NCBI RefSeq assembly: GCF_030812885.1
Contig: NZ_JAUSTO010000024.1
Span: forward strand, 1 to 22,848
DNA length: 22,848 nt
Source: Moryella indoligenes
Lineage (GTDB): Bacteria > Bacillota > Clostridia > Lachnospirales > Lachnospiraceae
Direction of reading: 5' to 3'
The position numbers and the translations under genes were made by a program. Positions 15,737 through 22,843 of this stretch are shown piece after piece (position 1 is the stretch's first letter; each line of letters starts with the position of its first letter). The notes under the pieces are model-generated. The model had not been told where the DNA came from. It did not search any database and was given only the letters and a program-made list of their open reading frames with translations.

Positions 15737-16474
15737 TCAAATGGAAGAGATTGGCGTGTCAATCCCTGATTTCCTTGCCTGTTCTTCCTGATCCTTGCGG
15801 TCGATGTGATAAATCCGGCTTCCGCGCTTAAAGAGGCTGCCGGTCTGATGGAAGTGGAATGGAACGCCATATTCAACGCACTGCATCTTGGTGATGATGA
15901 TCCATCCATAGTCGCAGAGCCTCGCATCTTCCCCGGATTCACCTCCGCAGGAGACACATTCGATTTGATCGTGGTACTGTTCCAGATATTTTTCAATATG
16001 GATTTCCTGCAGCATCGGTTCGTGGATGATTTCCTTGTGCCGGATCGGAAGATTCAGGAAGACCGGAAGGCGCCGGTCTGTCTGGTACTGGTTCTCACAG
16101 GTGCAGCAGATGTGGACGTTCTCATATCCATTGCCCCAGTCCGCGGGAAGGCCTTCGTAGAACCGCTCCGGGCGCTTAGTGACAAAATAGAACTGCAGAT
16201 CCGGGCGGATATTCATCATCTGCCAGGCTTCGGGCCGCCAGGCATCGGCGTCCGGATGAAAGAAGTCCGAGGTGAAGCAGGTCATGACCGTGCCGTCTTC
16301 CGGCTTCAGTTTATAGTTCCCACGCCGGTCTTTTTTGACCGGAAGGCTGAAAGAGGCGGTTTTCTTTACGATAGAGGCGTCCTTGCCGAACTCGGCATCA
16401 CGCCGGTAAACATAGCAGTTTCGGCATCCGGGACTGCATTTGGTGCAGCCGTGCCATGGGTTCCAGAGCGGCAT
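15737..16474 (-). CDS. DUF5131 (phage Gp37/Gp68) family protein
   Basis: This 245-residue protein opens with MPLWNPWHGCTKCSPGCRNC: four cysteines in the conserved N-terminal cluster of the phage Gp37/Gp68 family. The family core follows: VMTCFTSDFFHPDADAW, then FYFVTKRPERF, then CVSCGGESGEDARLCDYGW and VPFHFHQTGS. DUF5131 proteins resemble radical-SAM enzymes, especially spore photoproduct lyase, in their Cys cluster; their reaction is not known to me. ATG at 16474 has AAAGGAGA upstream. It lies 19 bases after an XRE regulator gene on the same strand and downstream of an S24 repressor, which suggests regulation with DNA damage or prophage-like induction. A 308-codon opposite-strand frame over this gene is a shadow. 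Confidence 0.88.
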   Translation of the reverse strand: MPLWNPWHGCTKCSPGCRNCYVYRRDAEFGKDASIVKKTASFSLPVKKDRRGNYKLKPEDGTVMTCFTSDFFHPDADAWRPEAWQMMNIRPDLQFYFVTKRPERFYEGLPADWGNGYENVHICCTCENQYQTDRRLPVFLNLPIRHKEIIHEPMLQEIHIEKYLEQYHDQIECVSCGGESGEDARLCDYGWIIITKMQCVEYGVPFHFHQTGSLFKRGSRIYHIDRKDQEEQARKSGIDTPISSI

Positions 16475-16493
16475 GGGCGTCTCCTTTCTCTGT

Positions 16494-16703
16494 TCAGATC
16501 CCGCTTCTCGGCGGAAACAATTCTTTTACGGTCCGGTGATAGTATTCGGAGAGCCGGATCGCCACATAGACATTCGGGCACTGCGTCCCGTTTTCATATC
16601 GATAGAGCGTTTTCGGATCGACTTTCAGATCCTCAGCGGCTTTGTTCCGGGAAAGCCCGGCGGACTTCCGGGCCTCCAGCAGATTGTTTGGTCTTTCTTC
16701 CAA
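16494..16703 (-). CDS. XRE-family HTH regulator (69 residues)
   Basis: A single Cro/C1-type helix-turn-helix fills the protein: LLEARKSAGLSRNKAAEDLK then VDPKTLYRYENGTQCPN is the HTH with its recognition helix, followed by VYVAIRLSEYYHRTVKELF. The start is TTG at 16703, with GGGGAGG about nine bases upstream; an ATG seven bases earlier is in another frame, and an in-frame TGA lies just upstream of the TTG. It sits between the S24 repressor and DUF5131 genes, probably in one transcript. It likely binds DNA locally. Confidence 0.85.
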   Translation of the reverse strand: MEERPNNLLEARKSAGLSRNKAAEDLKVDPKTLYRYENGTQCPNVYVAIRLSEYYHRTVKELFPPRSGI

Positions 16704-16749
16704 GCTGCATCACCTCCCCTATAAGATTCTGACTGACCTATAGCGATCC

Positions 16750-17484
16750 CTACCGGACTGCCCTGCACACCTTCCCGAAAATGCGGAATTCATCGCGGTC
16801 AAGATGCACCGGAATCGGCGCGTATTTCTGATTCAGGGAAATGAGAAATGTCCCGTCGTTGTCATTTTTCAGCTTCTTGATATACGCGTTGTCATTTAGC
16901 GAGAAAATCCCGATTTCCCCGTCGTCCAGCGTTTCCTGTTGGTGCACATAAACCATGTCGTGATCATGAAATGCCGGTTCCATACTGTCTCCGCTTACCG
17001 TAACGGCAAAATCCGCGTCTTGTGCGTCTCTAGTGGGCACTTCGATGGTCGTGTAATAATCAGAATCGAGAAAATCTCCATGCCCGGCAGATACTCTTGC
17101 GTCGTAGAGCCGGATCCGGGTCATGGAAGGAGTCTCCGCGGGAGCTGCCAGATACGGGATCACGTTCGTCTCCTTGACGTAGCTCACTGGATGGATCAAA
17201 AGATCAATGTAGGAGAGCACTTTCTTTTTTCCCTCGTCATTCAGCATGGACAGGGGGTCCTTTGGGTTGCTTCCGAAGTATTCCTCCAGGCAGTCCGGGA
17301 TCTCCAGAATCCGGCAGATATGCAGGAAAATCCGCGCGGAGACCTCATTCCTCCCGGTCTCCCAGGCGGAAACGCTCTTCTGTGAGACTTCAATTCCTTC
17401 GGCCTGCAGTCTATCCACAAGTTCGGTCTGGGATATGTGCGCCTTCTTCCGGTAAGCTGTGATGATCGCGCCGATATTTTCCAT
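16750..17484 (-). CDS. LexA/CI-like repressor: XRE HTH plus S24 autoprotease
   Basis: This 244-residue protein has an N-terminal HTH (residues 5-60, ISQTELVDRL...VSQKSVSAWETGRNE), a linker, and a C-terminal S24 peptidase domain. Cleavage site Ala133-Gly134 (in ARVSAGHGDF), nucleophile Ser167 (VSGDSMEP) and the general-base Lys at 203 or 204 (AYIKKLK) are all present, so self-cleavage after RecA activation is expected. This is the usual master switch linking ICE or prophage induction to DNA damage. ATG at 17484 follows AAAGAGGTG. It heads a leftward operon and diverges from the rightward small genes across a 315-base control region. Confidence 0.93.
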   Translation of the reverse strand: MENIGAIITAYRKKAHISQTELVDRLQAEGIEVSQKSVSAWETGRNEVSARIFLHICRILEIPDCLEEYFGSNPKDPLSMLNDEGKKKVLSYIDLLIHPVSYVKETNVIPYLAAPAETPSMTRIRLYDARVSAGHGDFLDSDYYTTIEVPTRDAQDADFAVTVSGDSMEPAFHDHDMVYVHQQETLDDGEIGIFSLNDNAYIKKLKNDNDGTFLISLNQKYAPIPVHLDRDEFRIFGKVCRAVR

Positions 17485-17554
17485 ACAACACCTCTTTCTG
17501 ATTTTGTTCTGCAGCGGATATCCCGCCGCCTTCAGGCCTTATCTTCTCCCCTAC

Positions 17555-17582
17555 AGAATAGCATCCTTTACGGCAAAGTCAA
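17555..17582 (-). promoter_or_regulatory. Promoter of the S24 repressor operon
   Basis: On the minus strand, TTGACT (17582-17577) and TATTCT (17560-17555) are separated by 16 bases, about 70 bases before the repressor start. This is the best sigma-A type match in the divergent spacer 17485-17799. The rest of that spacer holds the dyad at 17607-17629, a TATACT (17649-17654) that may be a rightward -10, and a 6-bp leader hairpin at 17726-17744 (CGCCGG/CCGGCG). Confidence 0.5.
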
Positions 17583-17606
17583 GAGAAATACTATTATAGA
17601 AAGTAA

Positions 17607-17629
17607 AAAATGGCTAAAACGACCATTTT
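17607..17629. promoter_or_regulatory. Dyad operator candidate between divergent promoters
   Basis: AAAATGG (17607-17613) and CCATTTT (17623-17629) are perfect inverted arms nine bases apart. They lie between the leftward repressor promoter and the putative rightward -10 at 17649. The S24 repressor is the natural candidate to bind here and control both directions; no second copy of the arms was found nearby. Confidence 0.45.
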
Positions 17630-17799
17630 AAACTATTGTAAATAGCGCTATACTTGCAGTACAGAGAGAAGCCACGATGCCATGTTTCTCTTTGCAGACC
17701 CTGTGATCAGCAGGGGCAGAACAGCCGCCGGGAAGCATCCGGCGTAAGTCGAGGTTCTTATCATCGGTTCTTTTCCCTTTCCGAAATGAGACAGTGAGA

Positions 17800-18057
17800 A
17801 TGAAAGAGAGTGTGTTAATGATGATGAAAATGAAACCAGCTATGCAGAAGGAAAGTAAAGGATACCTTGTACATTGCCCGCAGTGCGGACAGTTTCTGAT
17901 GGTCCTGTCAAAAGGAGAAGCAGTGATCCACTGCCCGCAGTGCGGAACAGACAAGAAAGCAGTCATCCGGGGTGGCAGAATCACGATTTATGAACTTACC
18001 GGGAGATCAGAAGCTGTGGCTCTACAGTCTTGCGGTCATGGCAGAGTGGGGAGATGA
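17800..18057 (+). CDS. Small zinc-ribbon protein
   Basis: Two CPQCG motifs, in LVHCPQCGQF and VIHCPQCGTD, are 24 residues apart and form a classic four-Cys zinc ribbon. The protein has about 85 residues. ATG at 17800 is taken as the start; ATGs at 17818-17824 are equally possible, since no strong ribosome site decides. The stop overlaps the next ATG (ATGA), so the two genes are translationally coupled. Zinc ribbons of this size often bind nucleic acid or serve as protein partners; the exact role is unknown. Confidence 0.7.
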   Translation: MKESVLMMMKMKPAMQKESKGYLVHCPQCGQFLMVLSKGEAVIHCPQCGTDKKAVIRGGRITIYELTGRSEAVALQSCGHGRVGR

Positions 18058-18416
18058 GCCGCATGGGCGTTTACGACTATCATCATGATTCCGGGCGCTC
18101 GGACCGCCCGGAGGTGCGAAGTGACGCGCCGCTTAGTGAACACGCGCAGGAGACGCTGACGGTCAGCCCTTACAAGGCCTATGTCGAGGTGGTCGCGGAT
18201 TTTTCCTCTGACGGGAGGATGAAACCGCTCCGCCTCGTCTGGGAGGACGGGCGGAAATACGATATTGACCAGATCCTCCGCGTGGACCGGTGTGCCAGCC
18301 TCAAGGCAGGAGGCGCCGGGATCCGGTATGTCTGCCGGATTCTCGGACAGAGAGTCGAACTGTTTTATGAGGAAAATGGCTTCTGGTTTGTGAACCGGAA
18401 GACGCCGCGGGCATAG
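18054..18416 (+). CDS. Conserved hypothetical beta-rich protein (120 residues)
   Basis: ATG at 18054 overlaps the zinc-ribbon stop. After a charged, low-complexity start (about 1-35) come strands with the pattern YVEVVADFSSDGRMKPLRLV, WEDGRKYDIDQILRVDRCAS, GGAGIRYVCRILGQRVELFY and GFWFVNRK. This is a small beta-barrel-like domain that I have seen in many Clostridial genomes, but I cannot give it a reliable name. The stop is TAG, which shows that TAG is an ordinary stop in this genome. A 550-base gap follows. Confidence 0.75.
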   Translation: MSRMGVYDYHHDSGRSDRPEVRSDAPLSEHAQETLTVSPYKAYVEVVADFSSDGRMKPLRLVWEDGRKYDIDQILRVDRCASLKAGGAGIRYVCRILGQRVELFYEENGFWFVNRKTPRA

Positions 18417-18971
18417 GAAGACAGAGAGCTTCCCCTGACAGAACCGGCCAATCTACCGGCTGCAGGAATCAAAATCACGTGAAAACCGAATATGGATGAG
18501 ATATTCCGTCGATTTGTAGCCGTATCGGTCGCGGGGCTGTCACAGTAGATGCCTACTGTCTGAAAGATGTCGGAAGAGGCAGGAATCTGCAGCTTCAACA
18601 GTCCGCCAGCGTTCAAGGAAAGACGAAGGGGTGAAACACGGGATATCAGGAGTTTGCCTATAGAGCTGAACTTATCGGCGCGCGGCCAGCCTGGAGGGAC
18701 GATCCCTCATACAGGAGAAGTGGCCACGAGACAGCGCGCTTGAAAATGGATTAGAGGAGCCTGCAAAACGGAAGCTGGATCAGCAGTTTAAGACGCAAAA
18801 TGTGCGTCCAACCGCTGTTATGATCACAGTCTTGTTTTGCAGGCTTCTTTTTTGCGTTCATGGTTGCATTTATGGAAAGAAATCCATTGACCTGCGAGGG
18901 AACTTCTCATTCAGAAAAACAGGCCTCATGTCTCCGGCTTCCGTCTTGTACGGTGCCGGAAAGGAAAGAGC
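18417..18971. other. Gene-free, hairpin-rich region
   Basis: No frame here has coding character. Clear structures are a 7-bp hairpin ACAGTAG/CTACTGT with an ATGC loop (18542-18559), a 6-bp hairpin GAGGGA/TCCCTC with a CGA loop (18694-18708), a GC-rich inverted patch near 18677-18690, and a large closed stem with U-tract (18758-18853, separate entry). The spacing of hairpins in unconstrained sequence between regulatory genes could indicate an origin of transfer, a structured RNA or a remnant. No relaxase gene is adjacent, so I do not call an oriT. Confidence 0.5.
18758..18853 (+). ncRNA. Structured RNA ending in a long terminator-like stem
   Basis: AGCCTGCAAAAC (18758-18769) pairs perfectly with GTTTTGCAGGCT (18834-18845), 12 bp, and is followed by TCTTTTTT. 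Inside the 64-base loop is a second perfect hairpin GACGCA/TGCGTC (18792-18808), and CAGC (18781-18784) can pair with GCTG (18814-18817), giving a stacked arm. A simple terminator does not need a 64-base structured loop, so a small RNA or cis-regulatory switch ahead of the XRE gene (start 18972) is more likely. I match it to no known RNA family. Confidence 0.55.
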
Positions 18972-19346
18972 ATGGAGCAGAATGGGAGAGGAAAAGAGAG
19001 CGGGACAATCGGGAGCCGTATCAGAAACTTAAGAAACAGAGATGGGATGAGCCAGGAACAGCTTGCACTTCTTTTGCATTTTGAAAACAAGGGAACAATC
19101 TCTTCCTATGAGACGGATCGGAGAACTGTGCCGTCTGATGTGGTTATCCGCCTTGCGGAGATCTTTCAGACGACGACAGATTACATTCTCCGCGGGAGCC
19201 ATCCGGAACTCGATACGCTTGATTCGGAACCGGACATACAGGAGGCGGTGGTGCTGCTGCTGTCTTTTAAAAGCAAAGCGGCAAGGAATGCTGCCCTTCA
19301 GCAGATCAGAACACTTGCCGCATTAGAAAAAGAACTACTACGCTAA
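18972..19346 (+). CDS. XRE-family HTH regulator
   Basis: This is a 124-residue protein with a Cro/C1 HTH at about residues 15-70: RIRNLRNRDGMSQEQLALLL, then GTISSYETDRRTVPSDVVIR and LAEIFQTTTDYILRG. The C-terminal part is helical and may dimerise. AAAGGAAAG precedes the ATG. It is the first of the genes leading to sigma-like protein, Xis and Int, and so probably controls excision. The 224-base gap after it (19347-19570) contains one 6-bp hairpin, GTTGTC/GACAAC (19436-19452), and no gene. Confidence 0.88.
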   Translation: MEQNGRGKESGTIGSRIRNLRNRDGMSQEQLALLLHFENKGTISSYETDRRTVPSDVVIRLAEIFQTTTDYILRGSHPELDTLDSEPDIQEAVVLLLSFKSKAARNAALQQIRTLAALEKELLR

Positions 19347-19570
19347 TCCGGACGAGGAAAGTGTGCCATGGGGATTCGGAAATGCCTAACGCAAATCGGT
19401 TCTCGGACAGAAGCTTACGACAGATTAGAGAAAAAGTTGTCGCTCTGACAACAAGGCACGCAGATGTTGTCGGTTCGGGTAACGAATAACAGAGCAGGAT
19501 ACTTTATCCTGAATGATGTCAGGACAAGACAAGCAGCGCTGCATAGACAAAGTACCGACAGGAGGAATCC

Positions 19571-20149
19571 ATGGTGGATGAAGAGACAATTACAACCAGG
19601 TACCGGAATGCGTCACTCCGGGGGAAAATTGACATCATCCTGAATTACTATCCGGGATTTGAGGAAATGCTGCAGGGCCTTCGGGAGCTTTTGTGTATCA
19701 ATATCGAAGCAGACAAGATGCAGCGAAGAAGGCGTGAACTGGGAGATCCCGGCGTCAGAATCCGGAAATCCGGATATGCGGATCCTACCGCAGATGCAGC
19801 AGTCGAGCGGGTCATGCTTCTTGATGCGATCGAAACCGGAAATCTTGATCAGGAGGTGAAAAACACAGAATGTCCGGAGGAATACCGGATGGAAGCTGTG
19901 ACGATCGCCAGAATGAAAGAGGACTATCTCGTGGTGAAGGCATGCATGAAGATACTGCCCTGTGAGAAGGCGCATCTTTTGGAGAATTATTACGCCTGCA
20001 AGATGAATGCAGAGATGATAAAGGAACAGGATTATTTTAACCCGTCGTTTTACACGAAGATCTACAGGATCCGCAGGCAGGTCAGAGATACGGCAGAGAA
20101 AACATTACAGAGTAAATATGGGAGGCAGACATGGAAGAAAGACAGATGA
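19571..20149 (+). CDS. Sigma-70/ArpU-like regulator of the integration module
   Basis: This is a 192-residue, mainly helical protein. The N-terminal half resembles phage ArpU/RinA-type activators in layout, with an invariant-looking YADPTADAAVERVML (about 78-92). The C-terminal part (ILPCEKAHLLENYYACKMNA, then RIRRQVRDTAEKTL) has the shape of a sigma region-4 HTH, but degenerate. In related elements a sigma-like protein occupies this slot ahead of xis-int. Strong AGGAGG before the ATG. Its end overlaps the DUF6462 gene by 19 bases. The assignment rests on position and helical pattern; no catalytic motif applies. Confidence 0.55.
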   Translation: MVDEETITTRYRNASLRGKIDIILNYYPGFEEMLQGLRELLCINIEADKMQRRRRELGDPGVRIRKSGYADPTADAAVERVMLLDAIETGNLDQEVKNTECPEEYRMEAVTIARMKEDYLVVKACMKILPCEKAHLLENYYACKMNAEMIKEQDYFNPSFYTKIYRIRRQVRDTAEKTLQSKYGRQTWKKDR

Positions 20150-20361
20150 CAGATAGAAAGGCCAAAATCCGGGAAACCAAATCGACGGCAAAGAAAAAGT
20201 TCGTGCGGTATAAGGAAGGCGCGGAGCTCTACAGTATGGGGCTTTCCAAGTTCCAGCAGATGGCGCATGAGGCAAAGGCAACCTACAAAGTGGACAAACT
20301 GGTTCTGGTGAGCATCGAAAAATTTGAAAAGTATCTGGAGACCTTTGCGGAGGAACCGTGA
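20131..20361 (+). CDS. DUF6462 family, excisionase-like protein
   Basis: This is a 76-residue basic protein. The core KKFVRYKEGAELYSMGLSKF, then QMAHEAKATYKVDKLVLVSI and EKFEKYLETF, is a winged-helix/MerR-like DNA-binding fold of the excisionase type. These proteins are found directly before Tn916-type integrases in Clostridial ICEs. Xis bends DNA at the element ends and directs Int toward excision. ATG at 20131 has GGGAGG upstream. The integrase starts 171 bases later. Confidence 0.8.
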   Translation: MEERQMTDRKAKIRETKSTAKKKFVRYKEGAELYSMGLSKFQQMAHEAKATYKVDKLVLVSIEKFEKYLETFAEEP

Positions 20362-20532
20362 CACTGAACCAAACGTCTGGAATGTTCTTCATGTCAGAAA
20401 TTCTGACACGAAAGTTAATCAGCAAAGCTTTGCAGTCACGTATAATCGAATCAGAACCAAAACGTCAAATAATCTAACATAGAACGTCATGCATTTCATG
20501 ACCGTTTCCAGTTTGTCAGGAGGAAATTGAAC
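20362..20532 (+). promoter_or_regulatory. int: xis-int spacer: palindromes, repeats and integrase promoter
   Basis: Contents in order: GAACCAAACGTC (20366-20377); a perfect 17-bp palindrome TGTCAGAA-A-TTCTGACA (20392-20408); GCAAAGCTTTGC, a 12-bp perfect palindrome (20422-20433); TATAAT (20441-20446), the best -10 candidate although its -35 is poor; GAACCAAAACGTC (20454-20466), a near copy of the first repeat; and a third AACGTC (20483-20488). AGGAGG at 20518-20523 serves the integrase. The repeats may be Int/Xis arm sites, and the palindromes operators for a regulator. Confidence 0.5.
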
Positions 20533-21771
20533 ATGGCAAAAGCAAGGAAAGACAACCGGGGACGGGTGCTAAAGCCCGGAGAGGTGCAGAGAAAATCTGA
20601 CAACCGGTATCTGTACACCTACACCGATCCGCTTGGAAGAAGAAAATACATCTATGCTTCCGATCTCATGGAACTGCGGGAGAGGGAGAAAAAGCTGACG
20701 AGAGATCAACTGGATGGGCTGAATCTGTACGCCGCCGGAAAAGCGACGATTAACGATACCTTTGACCGGTACATCAAGATGAAGCCAAATCTCCGCGACA
20801 GCACTCGGAGCAATTATATCTACATGTATAATCGCTTCGTGCGGAATGATTTCGGAAAGAAAAAGCTCATCGATATCAAGTATTCGGATATCCTGCAGTA
20901 TTACCTTCATCTCATCAATGACGAGAAGCTTGCCATCGCCACGGTGGACAACATTCACACGCTCCTGCATCCAACTTTTCAGATGGCAGTCAGGGACGAC
21001 ATTATCCGGAAGAATCCGACGGATGGTGTTATGACGGAAATTACGAAGAAAAGCGGAATTCACAGGGGTGTCCGGCACGCTCTGACGGCGGAACAGCAGA
21101 AAGCATTCATGGATTATATCGCCAATCACCCGGTCTATGTGCATTGGTGGCCGCTTTTTACCATTTTACTTGGAACGGGATGGCGTATCGGGGAAGGGCT
21201 TGGATTACGGTGGGAGGACATCGACTTTGAGAAAAATCTCATCAGCATCAATCACAGCCTGACCTATTACCCGACCTCCGAGGATCGGACGACGGAGTTT
21301 CATATCCACAAGCCCAAGACCGATGCCGGCATCCGCACGATTCCGCTTCTGGATTCTGTTCGGGATGCGCTGGATATCCTGCGGGAAGAGGAGGACTCGA
21401 ACGGAAGTAATGAACAGGAGGTGGATGGATACTCAGGTTTCATTTTTCAGAACCGCTTCGGTACACTGCCGAATCCTGCCAGTGTCAACCGCACGATTAA
21501 GCGGATTGTGAACAGCTATAACGCCGATGAGCGTCTCAATGCTGCACGGGAAGGCCGCGAGCCATTGATGCTTCCGGAATTTTCCTGCCATCATCTCCGG
21601 CATACCTTTGCGACCCGGCTCTGTGAGGTGGAGAACAATCTCAAAGTGATCCAATCCATCATGGGACACAAGAACATCGAGACTACGATGGACGTATATG
21701 CGGAAGCGACGGATCGGAAGAAGGAAGAAACCTTTGAAAATCTTGCGGTGAAGTTGGATGAGTTGTTTTGA
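20533..21771 (+). CDS. int: Tyrosine integrase, Tn916 type
   Basis: This 412-residue enzyme catalyses integration and excision of the element. The N-terminal arm-binding domain (about 8-52: GRVLKPGEVQRKSDNRYLYT, PLGRRKYIYASDLMELRERE) is of the Tn916 Int type; a SAM-like core-binding domain spans about 70-170. The catalytic domain has Arg218 (GTGWRIGEGLGL), Lys262 (HKPKTDAGIRTIPL), His353 and Arg356 (HHLRHTFATR), His379 (GHKNIETTM) and the nucleophile Tyr389 (MDVYA). All six catalytic residues are present, so the enzyme looks functional. ATG at 20533 is preferred over the in-frame TTG six bases earlier because of its spacing from AGGAGG. Confidence 0.95.
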   Translation: MAKARKDNRGRVLKPGEVQRKSDNRYLYTYTDPLGRRKYIYASDLMELREREKKLTRDQLDGLNLYAAGKATINDTFDRYIKMKPNLRDSTRSNYIYMYNRFVRNDFGKKKLIDIKYSDILQYYLHLINDEKLAIATVDNIHTLLHPTFQMAVRDDIIRKNPTDGVMTEITKKSGIHRGVRHALTAEQQKAFMDYIANHPVYVHWWPLFTILLGTGWRIGEGLGLRWEDIDFEKNLISINHSLTYYPTSEDRTTEFHIHKPKTDAGIRTIPLLDSVRDALDILREEEDSNGSNEQEVDGYSGFIFQNRFGTLPNPASVNRTIKRIVNSYNADERLNAAREGREPLMLPEFSCHHLRHTFATRLCEVENNLKVIQSIMGHKNIETTMDVYAEATDRKKEETFENLAVKLDELF

Positions 21772-21818
21772 GATAAATATGTCGCATGAAATGAAGTAGA
21801 TATTTCTGAAATTTATCT

Positions 21819-21847
21819 TTGACAATTGGTTTACCATCGAATAAATT
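21819..21847 (+). promoter_or_regulatory. Strong sigma-A type promoter after the integrase
   Basis: TTGACA (21819-21824) and TAAATT (21842-21847) are separated by 17 bases. Nothing coding follows; transcription would run into the terminator at 21882-21913, giving an RNA of about 60 nucleotides. The remainder of 21772-22163 holds no gene. A TATAAT at 22085-22090, with no clear -35, might serve the phosphoesterase gene. Confidence 0.5.
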
Positions 21848-21881
21848 GTAACCACGTCGAAAAAACAGCAGTGCTTTTGTA

Positions 21882-21913
21882 AGGGCTCTATCGAAAGATC
21901 GGGTCCTATTTTT
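21882..21913 (+). terminator. Rho-independent terminator with GAAA tetraloop
   Basis: AGGGCTCTATC (21882-21892) and GATCGGGTCCT (21897-21907) pair over 11 positions with one mismatch and two G-T pairs around a GAAA loop, followed by ATTTTT. It may end the integrase transcript or the short RNA from the promoter at 21819. Confidence 0.7.
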
Positions 21914-22163
21914 CTGCGGTAATATCGTGTACGCCGCTATACCGTAGTATCTCAGGAATTTCCTTTATCAGCATGTCCGCAATTTTTCTTTCCATTCAAG
22001 AAAGTTTACGCTATCAATCATAAGCATTGCGTAATTAGACAGGTACAATTAGAGATTTTCTGCGAAGATCACTTATACTGCGGGTATAATGACAATGCCA
22101 TGATCTGAATTTAAAATAATAAGGGATTTTTCTGCGCGAAGATCCGAAAGGAACGTGATAAAT

Positions 22164-22706
22164 ATGGTTTATTTTACGGCAGATATGCACTTTGGCCACA
22201 GAGCCATTATAAATATGCAGGGCCGCCCATTTGAATCTGTAGAAGAGATGAACCGGGTTTTGCTATAGAATTTCAATTCCGTAGTTCATAAAGATGATAC
22301 GGTTTATATCCTTGGAGATATCTGTCATCATATGAAGATTGAGGATGCGGATGAACTTATCAGAAAGATGAATGGAAAGAAGTATCTGATAATTGGCAAC
22401 CATGATAAGAAATATGATCCAAGGTTGTTCGAAGACATTAGGGATTTTATGAAGGTTTCCGTAGACGGACGCAATTTTGCACTAATGCATTATCCTATGT
22501 TGTCCTGGCCCAAGAAAAGTAGTGGGGGATATCAGCTGCATGGTCACATACATGCCCGAATGGAATACAACGAAGCGAATCGTGCAGAGGGTATCAGGCG
22601 ATATGATGTAGGTGTCGATGCCAATAATTTTTTCCCGGTGTCAGTAAAACAGATAAAAGATTTCTTTGGGGCGCAGATGAGTGTAGATGATAACAACTTT
22701 ATATGA
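22164..22706 (+). pseudogene. Calcineurin-like metallophosphoesterase, broken by TAG
   Basis: The frame from ATG 22164 (GAAAGGAA ribosome site) to TGA 22704-22706 has 180 codons and carries the family's metal motifs in order: ADMHFGH (6-12), LGDICHH, GNHDKK, MHYP and GHIHAR. Codon 35 (22266-22268) is TAG, between RVLL and NFNS, where related proteins have a coding residue. A restart at ATG 22332 would lack the first metal-binding Asp and His, so it should be inactive. The gene is AT-rich compared with the ICE backbone and lies outside int, so it may be host flank or later cargo. The substrate is unknown; small phosphoesterases of this type act on nucleotides or phosphodiesters. Confidence 0.85.
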
Positions 22707-22774
22707 GCCGTTCGGGTATTGGGAAGACGAAGAAAGCAGTTTCGTGTTGTCTGATCCCTCACTTGTAAAACGAG

Positions 22775-22843
22775 ATGCAACCCCTCTCACCCTGACCTGA
22801 GTCCATAGTTGCTTATAAATGAATACCCTCCGGGAGGTTGCAT
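22775..22843. repeat. Inverted repeat after the phosphoesterase gene
   Basis: ATGCAACC (22775-22782) and GGTTGCAT (22836-22843) are perfect inverted copies 53 bases apart, and a CCTCCGGGAGG palindrome (22827-22837) overlaps the right arm. No U-tract is visible before the window ends. It could be an RNA fold, the edge of a small mobile repeat, or an element end. Confidence 0.4.

Noticed and set aside
15806..16732. 308-codon open frame on the plus strand
   Set aside because: It lies antisense to DUF5131 and the XRE gene, both of which have recognised family motifs and ribosome sites; its own sequence has no recognisable domain.
17794..17799. GTG at 17794 as start of the zinc-ribbon gene
   Set aside because: ATG at 17800 and a cluster of ATGs at 17818-17824 are in the same frame, and no ribosome site favours the GTG.
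18365..18616. 83-codon minus-strand ORF in the long gap
   Set aside because: It overlaps the end of the 18054 gene antisense, and has no ribosome site or recognisable domain.
18417..18757. Origin of transfer
   Set aside because: Hairpins alone are not enough: no relaxase gene is next to it and no known nick sequence was recognised, so it is left as an open finding and not called as a feature.
999..22268. Reassignment of TAG to an amino acid
   Set aside because: Only two in-frame TAGs were found, both explained by single substitutions, and TAG ends the 18054-18416 gene normally.
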